From NCBI GenBank assembly GCA_017435245.1, contig JAFSFK010000190.1:1-5406 (forward strand): a DNA stretch of 5,406 nucleotides, in the 5' to 3' direction. The notes under the pieces were generated by a model. The model did no database searches and was not told the DNA's origin. It worked only from the letters and a program-made list of their open reading frames with translations. The stretch comes from Oscillospiraceae bacterium (GTDB lineage: Bacteria; Bacillota; Clostridia; Oscillospirales; Oscillospiraceae). Position 1 is the stretch's first letter; each line of letters starts with the position of its first letter. The position numbers and the translations under genes are program-made. This document shows positions 1-4,789 of this stretch, one piece after another.

Positions 1-2
1 CC

Positions 3-287
3 ATCAAGGGCGGCATGATGAACTGCCAGGCCGAGATGAAGAAGGCTGTCGAGTGCGGTTACTGGAATCTGTTCCGCTTCGATCCCTCCAAGGAGACCGG
101 CAAGTTCCAGCTGGACAGCAAGGCTCCTAAGGATGGCTACCAGGAGTTCCTGATGAACGAGGCTCGTTACAGCCGTCTGACCCGTGAGTTCCCCGAGCGT
201 GCAACCGAACTGTTCGCAAAGAACGAGGCTGCTGCTAAGGAGCGCTGGGAGTATCTGAACAAGCTGGTTGAGATGTACAAGGACTAA
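3..287 (+). CDS. nifJ: Pyruvate:ferredoxin (flavodoxin) oxidoreductase, C-terminal end (partial)
   Basis: This is the last 94 codons of a gene that begins upstream of the window; the frame is open from base 3 to the TAA at 285-287. The residues IKGGMMNCQ near the start, then VECGYWNLFRFDP, FQLDSK, YQEFLMNEARYSRL and the alternating acidic/basic tail match the extreme C-terminus of homodimeric PFOR. In this family the short GYW...R.dP...LdSk segment follows the thiamine-diphosphate domain. The full enzyme is about 1,170-1,200 residues and oxidatively decarboxylates pyruvate to acetyl-CoA and CO2, reducing ferredoxin; it is cytosolic and central to fermentation in strict anaerobes. Codon choice here is strongly biased (AAG, GAG, CGT, GCT), unlike the genes to the right and as expected for a highly expressed enzyme. 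Only the tail is visible, so the family is inferred from C-terminal similarity. Confidence 0.92.
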   Translation: MKGGMMNCQAEMKKAVECGYWNLFRFDPSKETGKFQLDSKAPKDGYQEFLMNEARYSRLTREFPERATELFAKNEAAAKERWEYLNKLVEMYKD

Positions 288-301
288 TTCCCTAAACATC
301 A

Positions 302-329
302 CCGCCCCCGGAAATCCGGGGGCGGTTTT
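302..329 (+). terminator. Rho-independent terminator of nifJ
   Basis: A perfect 10-bp GC-rich stem (302-311 with 316-325, CCGCCCCCGG and its complement) with loop AAAT is followed directly by TTTT. It starts 15 bases after the nifJ stop codon. It is among the strongest intrinsic terminators in the window and should separate nifJ from the mini-gene at 344. Confidence 0.93.
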
Positions 330-343
330 CTCAAGGAGGCATT

Positions 344-499
344 ATGCTCTGTACGATTATTGATATTCGAGGTGACTACGCCGTAGTTAAGTATGACCAA
401 ACCGGTGTAGAATCCGAGGTTGCCATCGCACTTTTACCCTTTGGTGCTGACATTGGCGACCGATTGAAATTTGAGGATTTTGAATTTTCCAAAATTTGA
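344..499 (+). CDS. Small DUF3006-like protein, 51 aa
   Basis: An ATG at 344 follows a strong ribosome binding site (AAGGAGG, 333-339) with a 4-base gap, and the frame runs to TGA at 497-499. The protein starts MLCTIIDIRGDYAVVKYDQ and continues with a VAIALLPFGADIGDRLKF stretch. The pattern I-D-x-x-G-D-Y-A-V-V near the N-terminus and L-L-P-x-G-x-x-x-G-D-x-L near the C-terminus is the one I know from DUF3006, a short beta-strand-rich domain found in many Firmicutes and of unknown function. No signal peptide or membrane segment is seen, so it is probably cytosolic. The gene sits alone between two terminators, with only 14 bases between the nifJ T-run and its ATG. The coding call rests on the ribosome binding site, the tidy stop-to-terminator arrangement and the domain-like pattern. 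The family name is from memory and should be treated as probable. Confidence 0.75.
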   Translation: MLCTIIDIRGDYAVVKYDQTGVESEVAIALLPFGADIGDRLKFEDFEFSKI

Positions 500-504
500 T
501 CTTC

Positions 505-537
505 CCCCACAGGCACAGTGCCTGTGGGGTTTATTTT
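505..537 (+). terminator. Rho-independent terminator after the DUF3006-like gene
   Basis: An 11-bp perfect stem (505-515 with 519-529, CCCCACAGGCA and its complement) closes on a CAG loop and is followed by TTTATTTT. It begins 5 bases after the stop codon at 499. It closes a very short transcription unit. Confidence 0.92.
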
Positions 538-557
538 CGCATCTATGTAAAGTTCGC

Positions 558-586
558 TTGACATAAACATCAAAATGTGATATTAT
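558..586 (+). promoter_or_regulatory. Sigma-A promoter with extended -10 for the HTH/membrane-protein pair
   Basis: A consensus -35 box TTGACA (558-563) is separated by exactly 17 bases from TATTAT (581-586). A TGN extended -10 motif sits at 578-580. Transcription should start near base 593, inside the palindrome that follows. By sequence this is a strong promoter, which suits a unit held down by a repressor. Confidence 0.88.
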
Positions 587-614
587 CCTTTTGTAAAGCT
601 AGCTTTACAAAAGG
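587..614 (+). promoter_or_regulatory. Perfect 28-bp palindrome, probable operator of the HTH gene
   Basis: The half-site CCTTTTGTAAAGCT (587-600) is followed without a spacer by its exact reverse complement (601-614). It begins right after the -10 box, covers the expected transcription start (about 593), and its right arm runs into the ribosome binding site (AAAAGGAGG, 609-617). A dimeric HTH protein bound here would block RNA polymerase, so the simplest reading is an autoregulatory operator for the 624-830 product. In RNA, part of the repeat can also fold (GTAAAG, loop CTAG, CTTTAC) just upstream of the GGAGG. The symmetry is seen directly; the identity of the binding protein is inferred from position. 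Confidence 0.75.
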
Positions 615-623
615 AGGCATTTT

Positions 624-830
624 ATGCAAAATAGAATAGAAGAAATACGGAAAGCAAAAGGTATTCGGCAAGAAGATTTCGCAAAGCAGCTGGGAGTTTC
701 CAGACAAACAATCAGTTCACTGGAAACGGGTCGGTATAACCCATCCATCTTTCTTGCACATAAGATTGCAGTTTTCTTTGGGTTGACCATCGAAGAAGTG
801 TTTATTTTTGAAGATCACGGAGGTAATTAA
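624..830 (+). CDS. XRE-family HTH transcriptional regulator, 68 aa
   Basis: A single-domain DNA-binding protein consisting almost entirely of an HTH_3 (Cro/CI-like) fold. The helix-turn-helix spans about residues 14-36, with the second and recognition helices in the stretch QEDFAKQLGVSRQTISSLETG. NPSIFLAHKIAVFFGLTIEEVF follows, which is typical of the short regulators of the YozG type found throughout Firmicutes. There is no sensor domain. The start at 624 is set by AAGGAGG (611-617) with a 6-base gap. The stop codon lies one base before the next gene's ATG, and the next gene's ribosome binding site is inside this gene, so the two are translationally close. In this family the small regulator usually sits next to a membrane protein and represses its own operon; the palindrome at 587-614 supports that here. 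The inducing signal is unknown. Confidence 0.92.
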   Translation: MQNRIEEIRKAKGIRQEDFAKQLGVSRQTISSLETGRYNPSIFLAHKIAVFFGLTIEEVFIFEDHGGN

Positions 831-831
831 A

Positions 832-1233
832 ATGAAACAGAACAAACGCTTGATTTCTTCGGTAGTAGAAATCGTTCTTGGTATTATACTATCCACTCTC
901 TCCTTCACCGGGATGATCGATAATTACTGGGGCGGAATGGGAACCGCATTGGTAGTTGTCGGCGGAATCTTTTTATTCCGCCAAATTCGTTATAAGACGA
1001 ACAATGAATATCGGCAGTCTGTTGATGTGGAGGTCAATGACGAAAGAAACAAATTCATTTCTATGAAAGCCTGGTCTTGGGCAGGTTATTTCTTTGTGAT
1101 TATTGCCGCAGCTGCATCTATCATACTGAAAATCATCGGTCTGGATGAATATGTGGGTTTTGCAAGCGGTAGCGTATGTCTTATTGTAATTCTATACTGG
1201 CTGTCCTATATGGTAATTCGCAGAAAATATTAA
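832..1233 (+). CDS. DUF2178-like four-helix membrane protein, 133 aa
   Basis: The start is placed at ATG 832 because GGAGG (819-823) stands 8 bases before it. An in-frame ATG at 808 would add eight residues inside the HTH gene and has no ribosome binding site. The protein is an integral membrane protein with four predicted helices at about residues 8-25, 34-50, 80-101 and 107-128. A hydrophilic loop of about 28 residues lies between helices 2 and 3. That loop carries VNDERNKFISMKAWSWA, resembling the DER-x-x-x-I-x-x-K-A motif I associate with DUF2178-type proteins paired with small XRE regulators. No enzymatic motif is seen and the function is unknown. It is co-transcribed with the regulator. 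Candidate roles are signal input to the repressor or a membrane-stress or antimicrobial-peptide response, but neither is shown by the sequence. Confidence 0.85.
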   Translation: MKQNKRLISSVVEIVLGIILSTLSFTGMIDNYWGGMGTALVVVGGIFLFRQIRYKTNNEYRQSVDVEVNDERNKFISMKAWSWAGYFFVIIAAAASIILKIIGLDEYVGFASGSVCLIVILYWLSYMVIRRKY

Positions 1234-1240
1234 TAAACAA

Positions 1241-1268
1241 AGCCGTATGATCTGACGATCATACGGCT
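1241..1268. terminator. Bidirectional terminator between the membrane-protein genes
   Basis: A perfect 12-bp stem (1241-1252 with 1257-1268, AGCCGTATGATC and its complement) closes on TGAC. On the - strand it is followed by TTGTTTATTA, a good T-rich tract for the transporter transcript. On the + strand it is followed by GTTCGTTT, which is weaker. It lies 7 bases past the + strand stop (1233) and 6 bases past the - strand stop (1275). Confidence 0.87.
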
Positions 1269-1274
1269 GTTCGT

Positions 1275-2537
1275 TTAATTCTTCTCTGCTCTTTTGGCTA
1301 TACGTTCAAATCTTCTCTTCTGGCGCTTGGCTTTATTGATCTTTTGTTTCTCTTTAAAGTGCGAACGAAGCTCCGGCGGCTGATCTTTCAATTTCTCAGG
1401 GTCGATCTGCATACCGTTTAAGCGCTTGTTGGTCACTTCCCGCAGCAAGGTGTAAATTACAGATGCCACGGGGATCATTAAGAACATACCGGCAACGCCA
1501 AACAGTTCTCCGCCAACCGCAACGGCGACCAGCACCCACATGCCGTTAAGTCCGATCGATGTGCCCACCACTCTGGGGTAGATCAAATTGTTTTCCACCT
1601 GCTGGATCACAAGGAACATCGCCACAAAAATGACTGCCTGCAAAGGATCATTCACGAAGATCAAAAATGCGCCCACAATACAGCCGATAAACGCACCAAC
1701 AATTGGAATGAATGCTGTAACGGCGATCAAAATGCTGATTAAAGGAATATACGGCATTTTGAAGATGGCCATGGCAATGGCAAACAATCCACCAAGTATA
1801 CAAACCTCTACACACTGTCCGGACAGGAAGTTGGAAAATGTGGAATTAGAAAGACGCAGGATCCTTACAATGTGGTCACTGGCTTTTTCCGGCAGGAACG
1901 CATACAAAAGCTTTCTTCCCTGCCGTGCCAAGGTTTCTTTCTGGAACAGTGCATAGATAGAAAAAACCAAGGCGATCACAAAATCCACAACGCCGCCAAA
2001 TACGATGCTGATCGCAGAGAAGGCACCGCCAACGATCGTAGAGACGCTGGAGCTGAATACCGACAGCATTTTTTCGGCAAACACCGCAACATCAAAATTT
2101 TCAAAATTCGTATTGGCGATCACCCAATCCATCAATTGAGGATTCTTATTCAATATATCTGTGACAAAAACCTGCGCATTGGTAAAGAAGGTCTGCAAGG
2201 CTGGGATCAACGAATTGACCGTCACGATCAGCTGCGGGATCAACAGCCAGAATACCATCGCCACAACCAGCAGCAGTGCGATAAATGTCAGCACAACAGC
2301 GATCAGTCTGCGGAGCTGTTGCCGCTTGATCTTCTTTAAAAGTCCTTCAAATGCCCGCATAGGTACATTCAGCACAAAAGCCAGTCCCGCACCCAACACG
2401 AAAGGAGAGAAGATCCCCTTAACAACACCATAGACCACACCAACTCGCTCAGTATCGTGCAATATCCAGTACAAAATGATACCGGCAGCGATCAAAAGGA
2501 ACAAATTTCTTAATGTCTTTTTATTGATCTCAAACAA
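1275..2537 (-). CDS. AI-2E (UPF0118) family membrane transporter, 420 aa
   Basis: A polytopic membrane protein of the usual length for the AI-2E/UPF0118 family (PerM, TqsA, YtvI relatives). Hydrophobic segments lie near residues 11-26, 42-58, 78-100, 165-198, 235-258, 262-294, 297-312 and 330-365. Family signatures are FIPIVGAFIG (about 276-285) and QQVENNLIYPRVVG (about 312-325). A strongly basic, probably cytoplasmic tail follows residue 390 (KAKRQKRRFERIAKRAEK). Named members have been linked to autoinducer-2 export or to Na+(Li+)/H+ antiport. The substrate here cannot be read from sequence, so the family name should not be taken as proof of quorum-sensing transport. The start codon is TTG, supported by AGGGGGAG (2544-2551) 6 bases upstream; the next in-frame ATG is at codon 60, after the first membrane segments. 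It lies 47 bp downstream of the aldolase gene and is probably co-transcribed with it. Confidence 0.9.
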   Translation of the reverse strand: MFEINKKTLRNLFLLIAAGIILYWILHDTERVGVVYGVVKGIFSPFVLGAGLAFVLNVPMRAFEGLLKKIKRQQLRRLIAVVLTFIALLLVVAMVFWLLIPQLIVTVNSLIPALQTFFTNAQVFVTDILNKNPQLMDWVIANTNFENFDVAVFAEKMLSVFSSSVSTIVGGAFSAISIVFGGVVDFVIALVFSIYALFQKETLARQGRKLLYAFLPEKASDHIVRILRLSNSTFSNFLSGQCVEVCILGGLFAIAMAIFKMPYIPLISILIAVTAFIPIVGAFIGCIVGAFLIFVNDPLQAVIFVAMFLVIQQVENNLIYPRVVGTSIGLNGMWVLVAVAVGGELFGVAGMFLMIPVASVIYTLLREVTNKRLNGMQIDPEKLKDQPPELRSHFKEKQKINKAKRQKRRFERIAKRAEKN

Positions 2538-2543
2538 CGCACT

Positions 2544-2551
2544 CTCCCCCT
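2544..2551 (-). promoter_or_regulatory. Ribosome binding site that fixes the TTG start of the transporter gene
   Basis: On the - strand AGGGGGAG is followed by AGTGCG and then TTG (2537-2535). No in-frame ATG or GTG lies at a suitable distance; the nearby GTG is out of frame. This spacing is the reason for choosing the rare TTG start. Confidence 0.75.
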
Positions 2552-2584
2552 TCGACTTGAGTGTAACAAGCGAATATTGACAAT

Positions 2585-3631
2585 TTATGAATTAGCGGTA
2601 ATTTTTGTAAGGGCATCGCATAGCGCATCCAACGAATCTTCCATTGTTGCCCAACTGGTGCAAAAGCGCACCGCAGTATGATTATCATCCACAGTGCCCC
2701 ATGGTGCATAGGAAAATTCCTTTTCCAGTTTCTGAAGAACGGTATTGGGAAGGACGGTAAAGACTTGGTTGGTTCGGCACTGAACCAAAATAGGATAACC
2801 CAATTCCACAAGGGTATCCCGCAGTTTATCCGCCAGCCGGTTGGCGTATTTAGAAATCTCAAAATACAGTCCGTCCTTAAAAAGCACTTCAAACTGAGCA
2901 CCCAGCAGCCAACCTTTTGCCAGCATACCGCCTCGCTGTTTAATGATATAGCGAAAGTCCTCAGTAATTGCTGTATTGGAGATCACCACCGCCTCACCAA
3001 ACATCGCACCAACCTTTGTGCCTCCAATATAGAACACATCCGTCAAATTGGCAAGATCCTGGAGCGTTACATCATTATCTGCAGCGCTCAGCGCATATCC
3101 CAGACGGGCACCGTCCACAAACAAGTACAGGCCATATTGCTTGCAAGCTTGGGATATCTGCTCCAGTTCAGCCAATGAATACGTGGTTCCCAGCTCCGTG
3201 GGCTGCGAGATATATACCATTTTCGGCTGTGCGATGTGCTCGTGGGTTACATCGTCCAGATGTGCCTGGGCTGTATTACGGATCTGCTCCGCTGTGATCT
3301 TGCCGTCAGCGGATGGCAGGCTTAAAACCTTATGCCCCGTGGCCTCCACTGCGCCGGTCTCATGTACCTGAATATGGGCACTCTCGGCTCCGATCACCGC
3401 CTGATGAGGACGTAATGCTGCGGCAATTACCGTCAGATTCGTCTGAGTGCCACCAACAAGAAAATGAACAGAAAGACTGTCATTTTCACACAGCGCTTTG
3501 ATACGCTCTGCAGCAGAACTGCAGCAATCATCATCACCGTAGCCATCCATCTGGCGTGATGATATCTCCTGCAGATACCGAAGAACCGCCGGATGACACA
3601 TCTCATTATAATCGTTATGAAACAACCTCAT
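2585..3631 (-). CDS. ltaE: Low-specificity L-threonine aldolase-like PLP enzyme, 348 aa
   Basis: A fold-type I PLP enzyme of the threonine aldolase/beta-eliminating lyase family, which cleaves L-threonine or L-allo-threonine to glycine and acetaldehyde in the cytosol. Visible family marks are HNDYNE near the N-terminus (family substrate/PLP region), DGYGDDD (29-35), GGTQTN (60-65, cofactor phosphate loop) and AHIQVHETGA with His86 in the position that stacks on the PLP ring. VDGARLGYAL follows with Asp173 (pyridine nitrogen) and Arg176, and then YIGGTKVGAMFGEA with Lys206 as the probable Schiff-base lysine. The length is normal for the family. The start ATG (3631) follows GGAGGC (3642-3637) at proper spacing. 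The GGTK active-site context marks a subgroup different from E. coli LtaE, so the exact substrate (threonine, allo-threonine, phenylserine or a related beta-hydroxy amino acid) is uncertain. It is first in a likely two-gene unit with the transporter. Confidence 0.9.
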   Translation of the reverse strand: MRLFHNDYNEMCHPAVLRYLQEISSRQMDGYGDDDCCSSAAERIKALCENDSLSVHFLVGGTQTNLTVIAAALRPHQAVIGAESAHIQVHETGAVEATGHKVLSLPSADGKITAEQIRNTAQAHLDDVTHEHIAQPKMVYISQPTELGTTYSLAELEQISQACKQYGLYLFVDGARLGYALSAADNDVTLQDLANLTDVFYIGGTKVGAMFGEAVVISNTAITEDFRYIIKQRGGMLAKGWLLGAQFEVLFKDGLYFEISKYANRLADKLRDTLVELGYPILVQCRTNQVFTVLPNTVLQKLEKEFSYAPWGTVDDNHTAVRFCTSWATMEDSLDALCDALTKITANS

Positions 3632-3658
3632 AGCTTGCCTCCGACAATCATTTTTATC

Positions 3659-3687
3659 ATTTTATCCTGTAATCCCCAGCCTGTCAA
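3659..3687 (-). promoter_or_regulatory. Sigma-A promoter of the aldolase-transporter unit
   Basis: On the - strand TTGACA (3687-3682) is separated by 17 bases from TAAAAT (3664-3659). Transcription should begin near 3652, giving a leader of about 20 bases with the GGAGGC ribosome binding site. The -35 box is perfect and the -10 box has one mismatch. Confidence 0.75.
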
Positions 3688-3691
3688 GGTG

Positions 3692-3720
3692 TCATATTTC
3701 TTAAGCATACCACATAGTTT
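3692..3720 (+). promoter_or_regulatory. Candidate sigma-E promoter of spoIIID
   Basis: TCATATTT (3692-3699) fits the sigma-E -35 pattern (K-M-ATATTT). After 13 bases CATAGTTT (3713-3720) fits the -10 pattern CATACA-x-T in its CATA core and last T. spoIIID is known to be transcribed by mother-cell sigma-E in Bacillus subtilis. No convincing sigma-A promoter is seen for this gene on the + strand. The match is by eye and the -10 is imperfect. Confidence 0.5.
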
Positions 3721-3753
3721 TTTGATGGTAGCACACAGCAGGGAGGGAACCAT

Positions 3754-4032
3754 ATGGATGATACCATCGAGAGAAGATCCTGTGATCTGGCTGTGTACAT
3801 CATTGAAACCGGCGTAACCGTACGTGCCGCTGCCAAAAAATTTGGCATATCAAAATCCACGGTACATAAGGACCTGTCGCAAAGGCTTCCGCAATGCAAC
3901 AAAACCTTATATAATCAAGTGCGTAAGGTCCTGGAGGTGAACAAAGCCCAGCGCCATATCCGAGGTGGCATGGCTACCAAAGCCAAATACCTCAAGGAAA
4001 AAGAATACAGGAAGAAATCCGGCTGTCAGTGA
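3754..4032 (+). CDS. spoIIID: Sporulation transcriptional regulator SpoIIID, 92 aa
   Basis: Mother-cell DNA-binding protein that acts after sigma-E, repressing some sigma-E genes and activating others, including the step toward sigma-K. The product is close in length to B. subtilis SpoIIID (93 aa). It shares the characteristic run: I-E-R near the N-terminus, YIIETGVTVRAAAKKFGISK (15-34), then STVHKDLSQRLP and the C-terminal RHIRGGMATKAKYLKEKE. The HTH covers about residues 22-42, with the recognition helix at SKSTVHKDL. The basic C-terminal helix (about 55-81) is known in this family to add DNA contacts. The start at 3754 follows GGAGG (3742-3746) with a 7-base gap. It is divergent from the aldolase gene, and its stop codon lies inside a hairpin shared with the small - strand gene. 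Its presence indicates that the organism, or its recent ancestor, forms endospores. Confidence 0.96.
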   Translation: MDDTIERRSCDLAVYIIETGVTVRAAAKKFGISKSTVHKDLSQRLPQCNKTLYNQVRKVLEVNKAQRHIRGGMATKAKYLKEKEYRKKSGCQ

Positions 4033-4039
4033 CAGCCGG
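4019..4039 (-). terminator. Hairpin at the spoIIID 3' end, probable terminator of the 39-codon gene
   Basis: A perfect 9-bp stem (4019-4027 with 4031-4039, CCGGCTGTC and its complement) closes on a 3-base loop. On the - strand it is followed by ATTTCTTCCTG and a further T-rich tract, and it lies 5 bases past the small gene's stop codon (4045). On the + strand no T-run follows, and the hairpin contains the spoIIID TGA (4030-4032). It may still protect the 3' end of spoIIID mRNA. As a terminator it is weaker than the others in the window. Confidence 0.55.
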
Positions 4040-4044
4040 GACGA

Positions 4045-4164
4045 TTACAAATCATCTGCATCCTGAATTGGCTTCTCGTTACGTTCCTTTGGGCGGCCGG
4101 TATAGCTGCCGTTAGGATCAATATTTATATTCGGATCGATAAAAGTTCCTTCACGCTTTTTCAT
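4045..4164 (-). CDS. Small hydrophilic protein, 39 aa, function unknown
   Basis: A short gene on the - strand between spoIIID and rlmH. ATG (4164-4162) stands 6 bases after GGAGG within the longer GGAGGTGG (4175-4168), one of the best ribosome binding sites in the window, and the frame ends in TAA (4047-4045). The product starts MKKREGTFIDPNINIDPNGS, then YTGRPKERNEKP, and ends in an acidic QDADDL. It is polar, has no membrane segment or signal peptide and no cysteines, so it is probably cytosolic and possibly disordered. The DPNGSYTG-x-P and EK-P-x-QDADDL pieces look like a conserved short family; I recall similar short clostridial proteins but cannot name one. The terminator-like hairpin just past the stop codon supports a real, separately transcribed gene. 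No convincing promoter could be assigned. Its neighbour spoIIID gives only weak grounds to suspect a sporulation link. Confidence 0.7.
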   Translation of the reverse strand: MKKREGTFIDPNINIDPNGSYTGRPKERNEKPIQDADDL

Positions 4165-4219
4165 ATTCCACCTCCAAATATATCATTCCTCGGTCAGCCA
4201 TTACTATGAATGGGATTCG

Positions 4220-4248
4220 TTGCAATTTAACAGAGCATATGATATATT
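4220..4248 (+). promoter_or_regulatory. Promoter of rlmH with extended -10
   Basis: TTGCAA (4220-4225) is followed after 17 bases by TATATT (4243-4248), with a TGA extended -10 at 4240-4242. Transcription would begin near 4255, just at the ribosome binding site AAGGAG (4255-4260), giving a very short leader. The -35 box matches consensus at four of six positions. Confidence 0.6.
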
Positions 4249-4268
4249 ATCAAAAAGGAGTGATTGCC

Positions 4269-4751
4269 GTGTTTGAAATCACATTGATCGCAATGGGAAA
4301 GCTAAAGGAGAAATTCTACCTGTCAGCAGCAGCGGAATATGAGAAGCGGATGAAGGGATACTGTAATTTTAAGATTCTTGAACTGCCGGAGGTGAGGCTT
4401 CCGGAGGATCCCTCCCCTGCTGAGATTACCGCAGGGCTGGAAAAGGAAGCAGATTTGATCTTCAGCAAAATCCCCAAGGGAGCCTGGTTCTGTACCCTGA
4501 CACCGGAGGGAAAGCTCCTTAGCTCTGAGGCACTGGCGGACAAGCTTAAGGACGTGAAGATCAGCGGCAAAAGCAGCGTTTGCTTTTTGATCGGTTCTTC
4601 CTTCGGCATGGCACAGCGGGTAAAAGACAGGGCGGATTTTAAGCTTTCTATGAGCCCCATGACCTTCCCTCACCATCTGGCACGGGTGATGGTTTTGGAG
4701 CAGCTTTATCGGGCAGAAGCCATTCAGGCAGGAAGTAAATATCATAAATAA
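4269..4751 (+). CDS. rlmH: 23S rRNA pseudouridine-1915 N3-methyltransferase RlmH, 160 aa
   Basis: A small SPOUT-class methyltransferase that uses SAM to methylate pseudouridine 1915 in helix 69 of 23S rRNA on assembled ribosomes. The length is standard (about 155-160 aa). The N-terminus FEITLIAMGKLKEKFYLSAA matches the family start. The trefoil-knot SAM region contains FLIGSSFG (106-113), the MSPMTFPHHLARV block (128-140), EQLYRA and the terminal YHK. The start is GTG at 4269, set by AAGGAG (4255-4260) with an 8-base gap and by family alignment. An upstream in-frame ATG at 4206 would add 21 non-conserved residues, lacks a ribosome binding site and lies upstream of the predicted transcription start. 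The gene converges on rsmE, another rRNA methyltransferase gene, and is divergent from the 39-codon gene. Confidence 0.96.
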   Translation: MFEITLIAMGKLKEKFYLSAAAEYEKRMKGYCNFKILELPEVRLPEDPSPAEITAGLEKEADLIFSKIPKGAWFCTLTPEGKLLSSEALADKLKDVKISGKSSVCFLIGSSFGMAQRVKDRADFKLSMSPMTFPHHLARVMVLEQLYRAEAIQAGSKYHK

Positions 4752-4754
4752 ATG

Positions 4755-4789
4755 ACAGCCGTACCGGTAATCGGTACGGCTGTTTTCTT
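4755..4789. terminator. Bidirectional terminator between rlmH and rsmE
   Basis: A perfect 12-bp stem (4755-4766 with 4772-4783, ACAGCCGTACCG and its complement) closes on GTAAT. On the + strand TTTCTT follows, and on the - strand the flank reads CATTTATTT. It lies 3 bases after the rlmH stop, and the rsmE stop codon (4790-4788) touches its right flank, so one hairpin serves both convergent genes. Confidence 0.9.

Noticed and set aside
376..573. Open frame of 65 codons on the - strand
   Set aside because: It runs antisense across the DUF3006-like gene, through a terminator and into the HTH promoter, has no ribosome binding site, and its sequence shows no recognisable pattern.
1588..2433. Several long + strand open frames inside the transporter gene
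   Set aside because: They are antisense shadows of the membrane protein gene, with low-complexity compositions, no ribosome binding sites and no family signal.
2538..2584. Possible internal promoter between the aldolase and transporter genes
   Set aside because: A TTGTCA box is present on the - strand, but no -10-like sequence follows at 16-18 bases.
2530..2901. Open frame of 123 codons on the - strand overlapping the aldolase gene
   Set aside because: It is a shifted frame inside the 3' part of the threonine aldolase gene, rich in Trp and Cys as expected of an out-of-frame translation. The aldolase frame carries the family motifs through to its own stop.
2678..3501. Overlapping + strand open frames opposite the aldolase gene
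   Set aside because: They are antisense to a well-supported enzyme gene, mutually overlapping in different frames and without start signals.
4165..4268. CATAGTA on the - strand as a sigma-G/F -10 box for the 39-codon gene
   Set aside because: The -10-like heptamer is close to consensus, but the bases 17-18 upstream match the TGMATA -35 pattern at only about half of the positions, so a forespore promoter cannot be claimed.
4316..4745. Two - strand open frames opposite rlmH
   Set aside because: Antisense shadows; the + strand frame carries all RlmH motifs.
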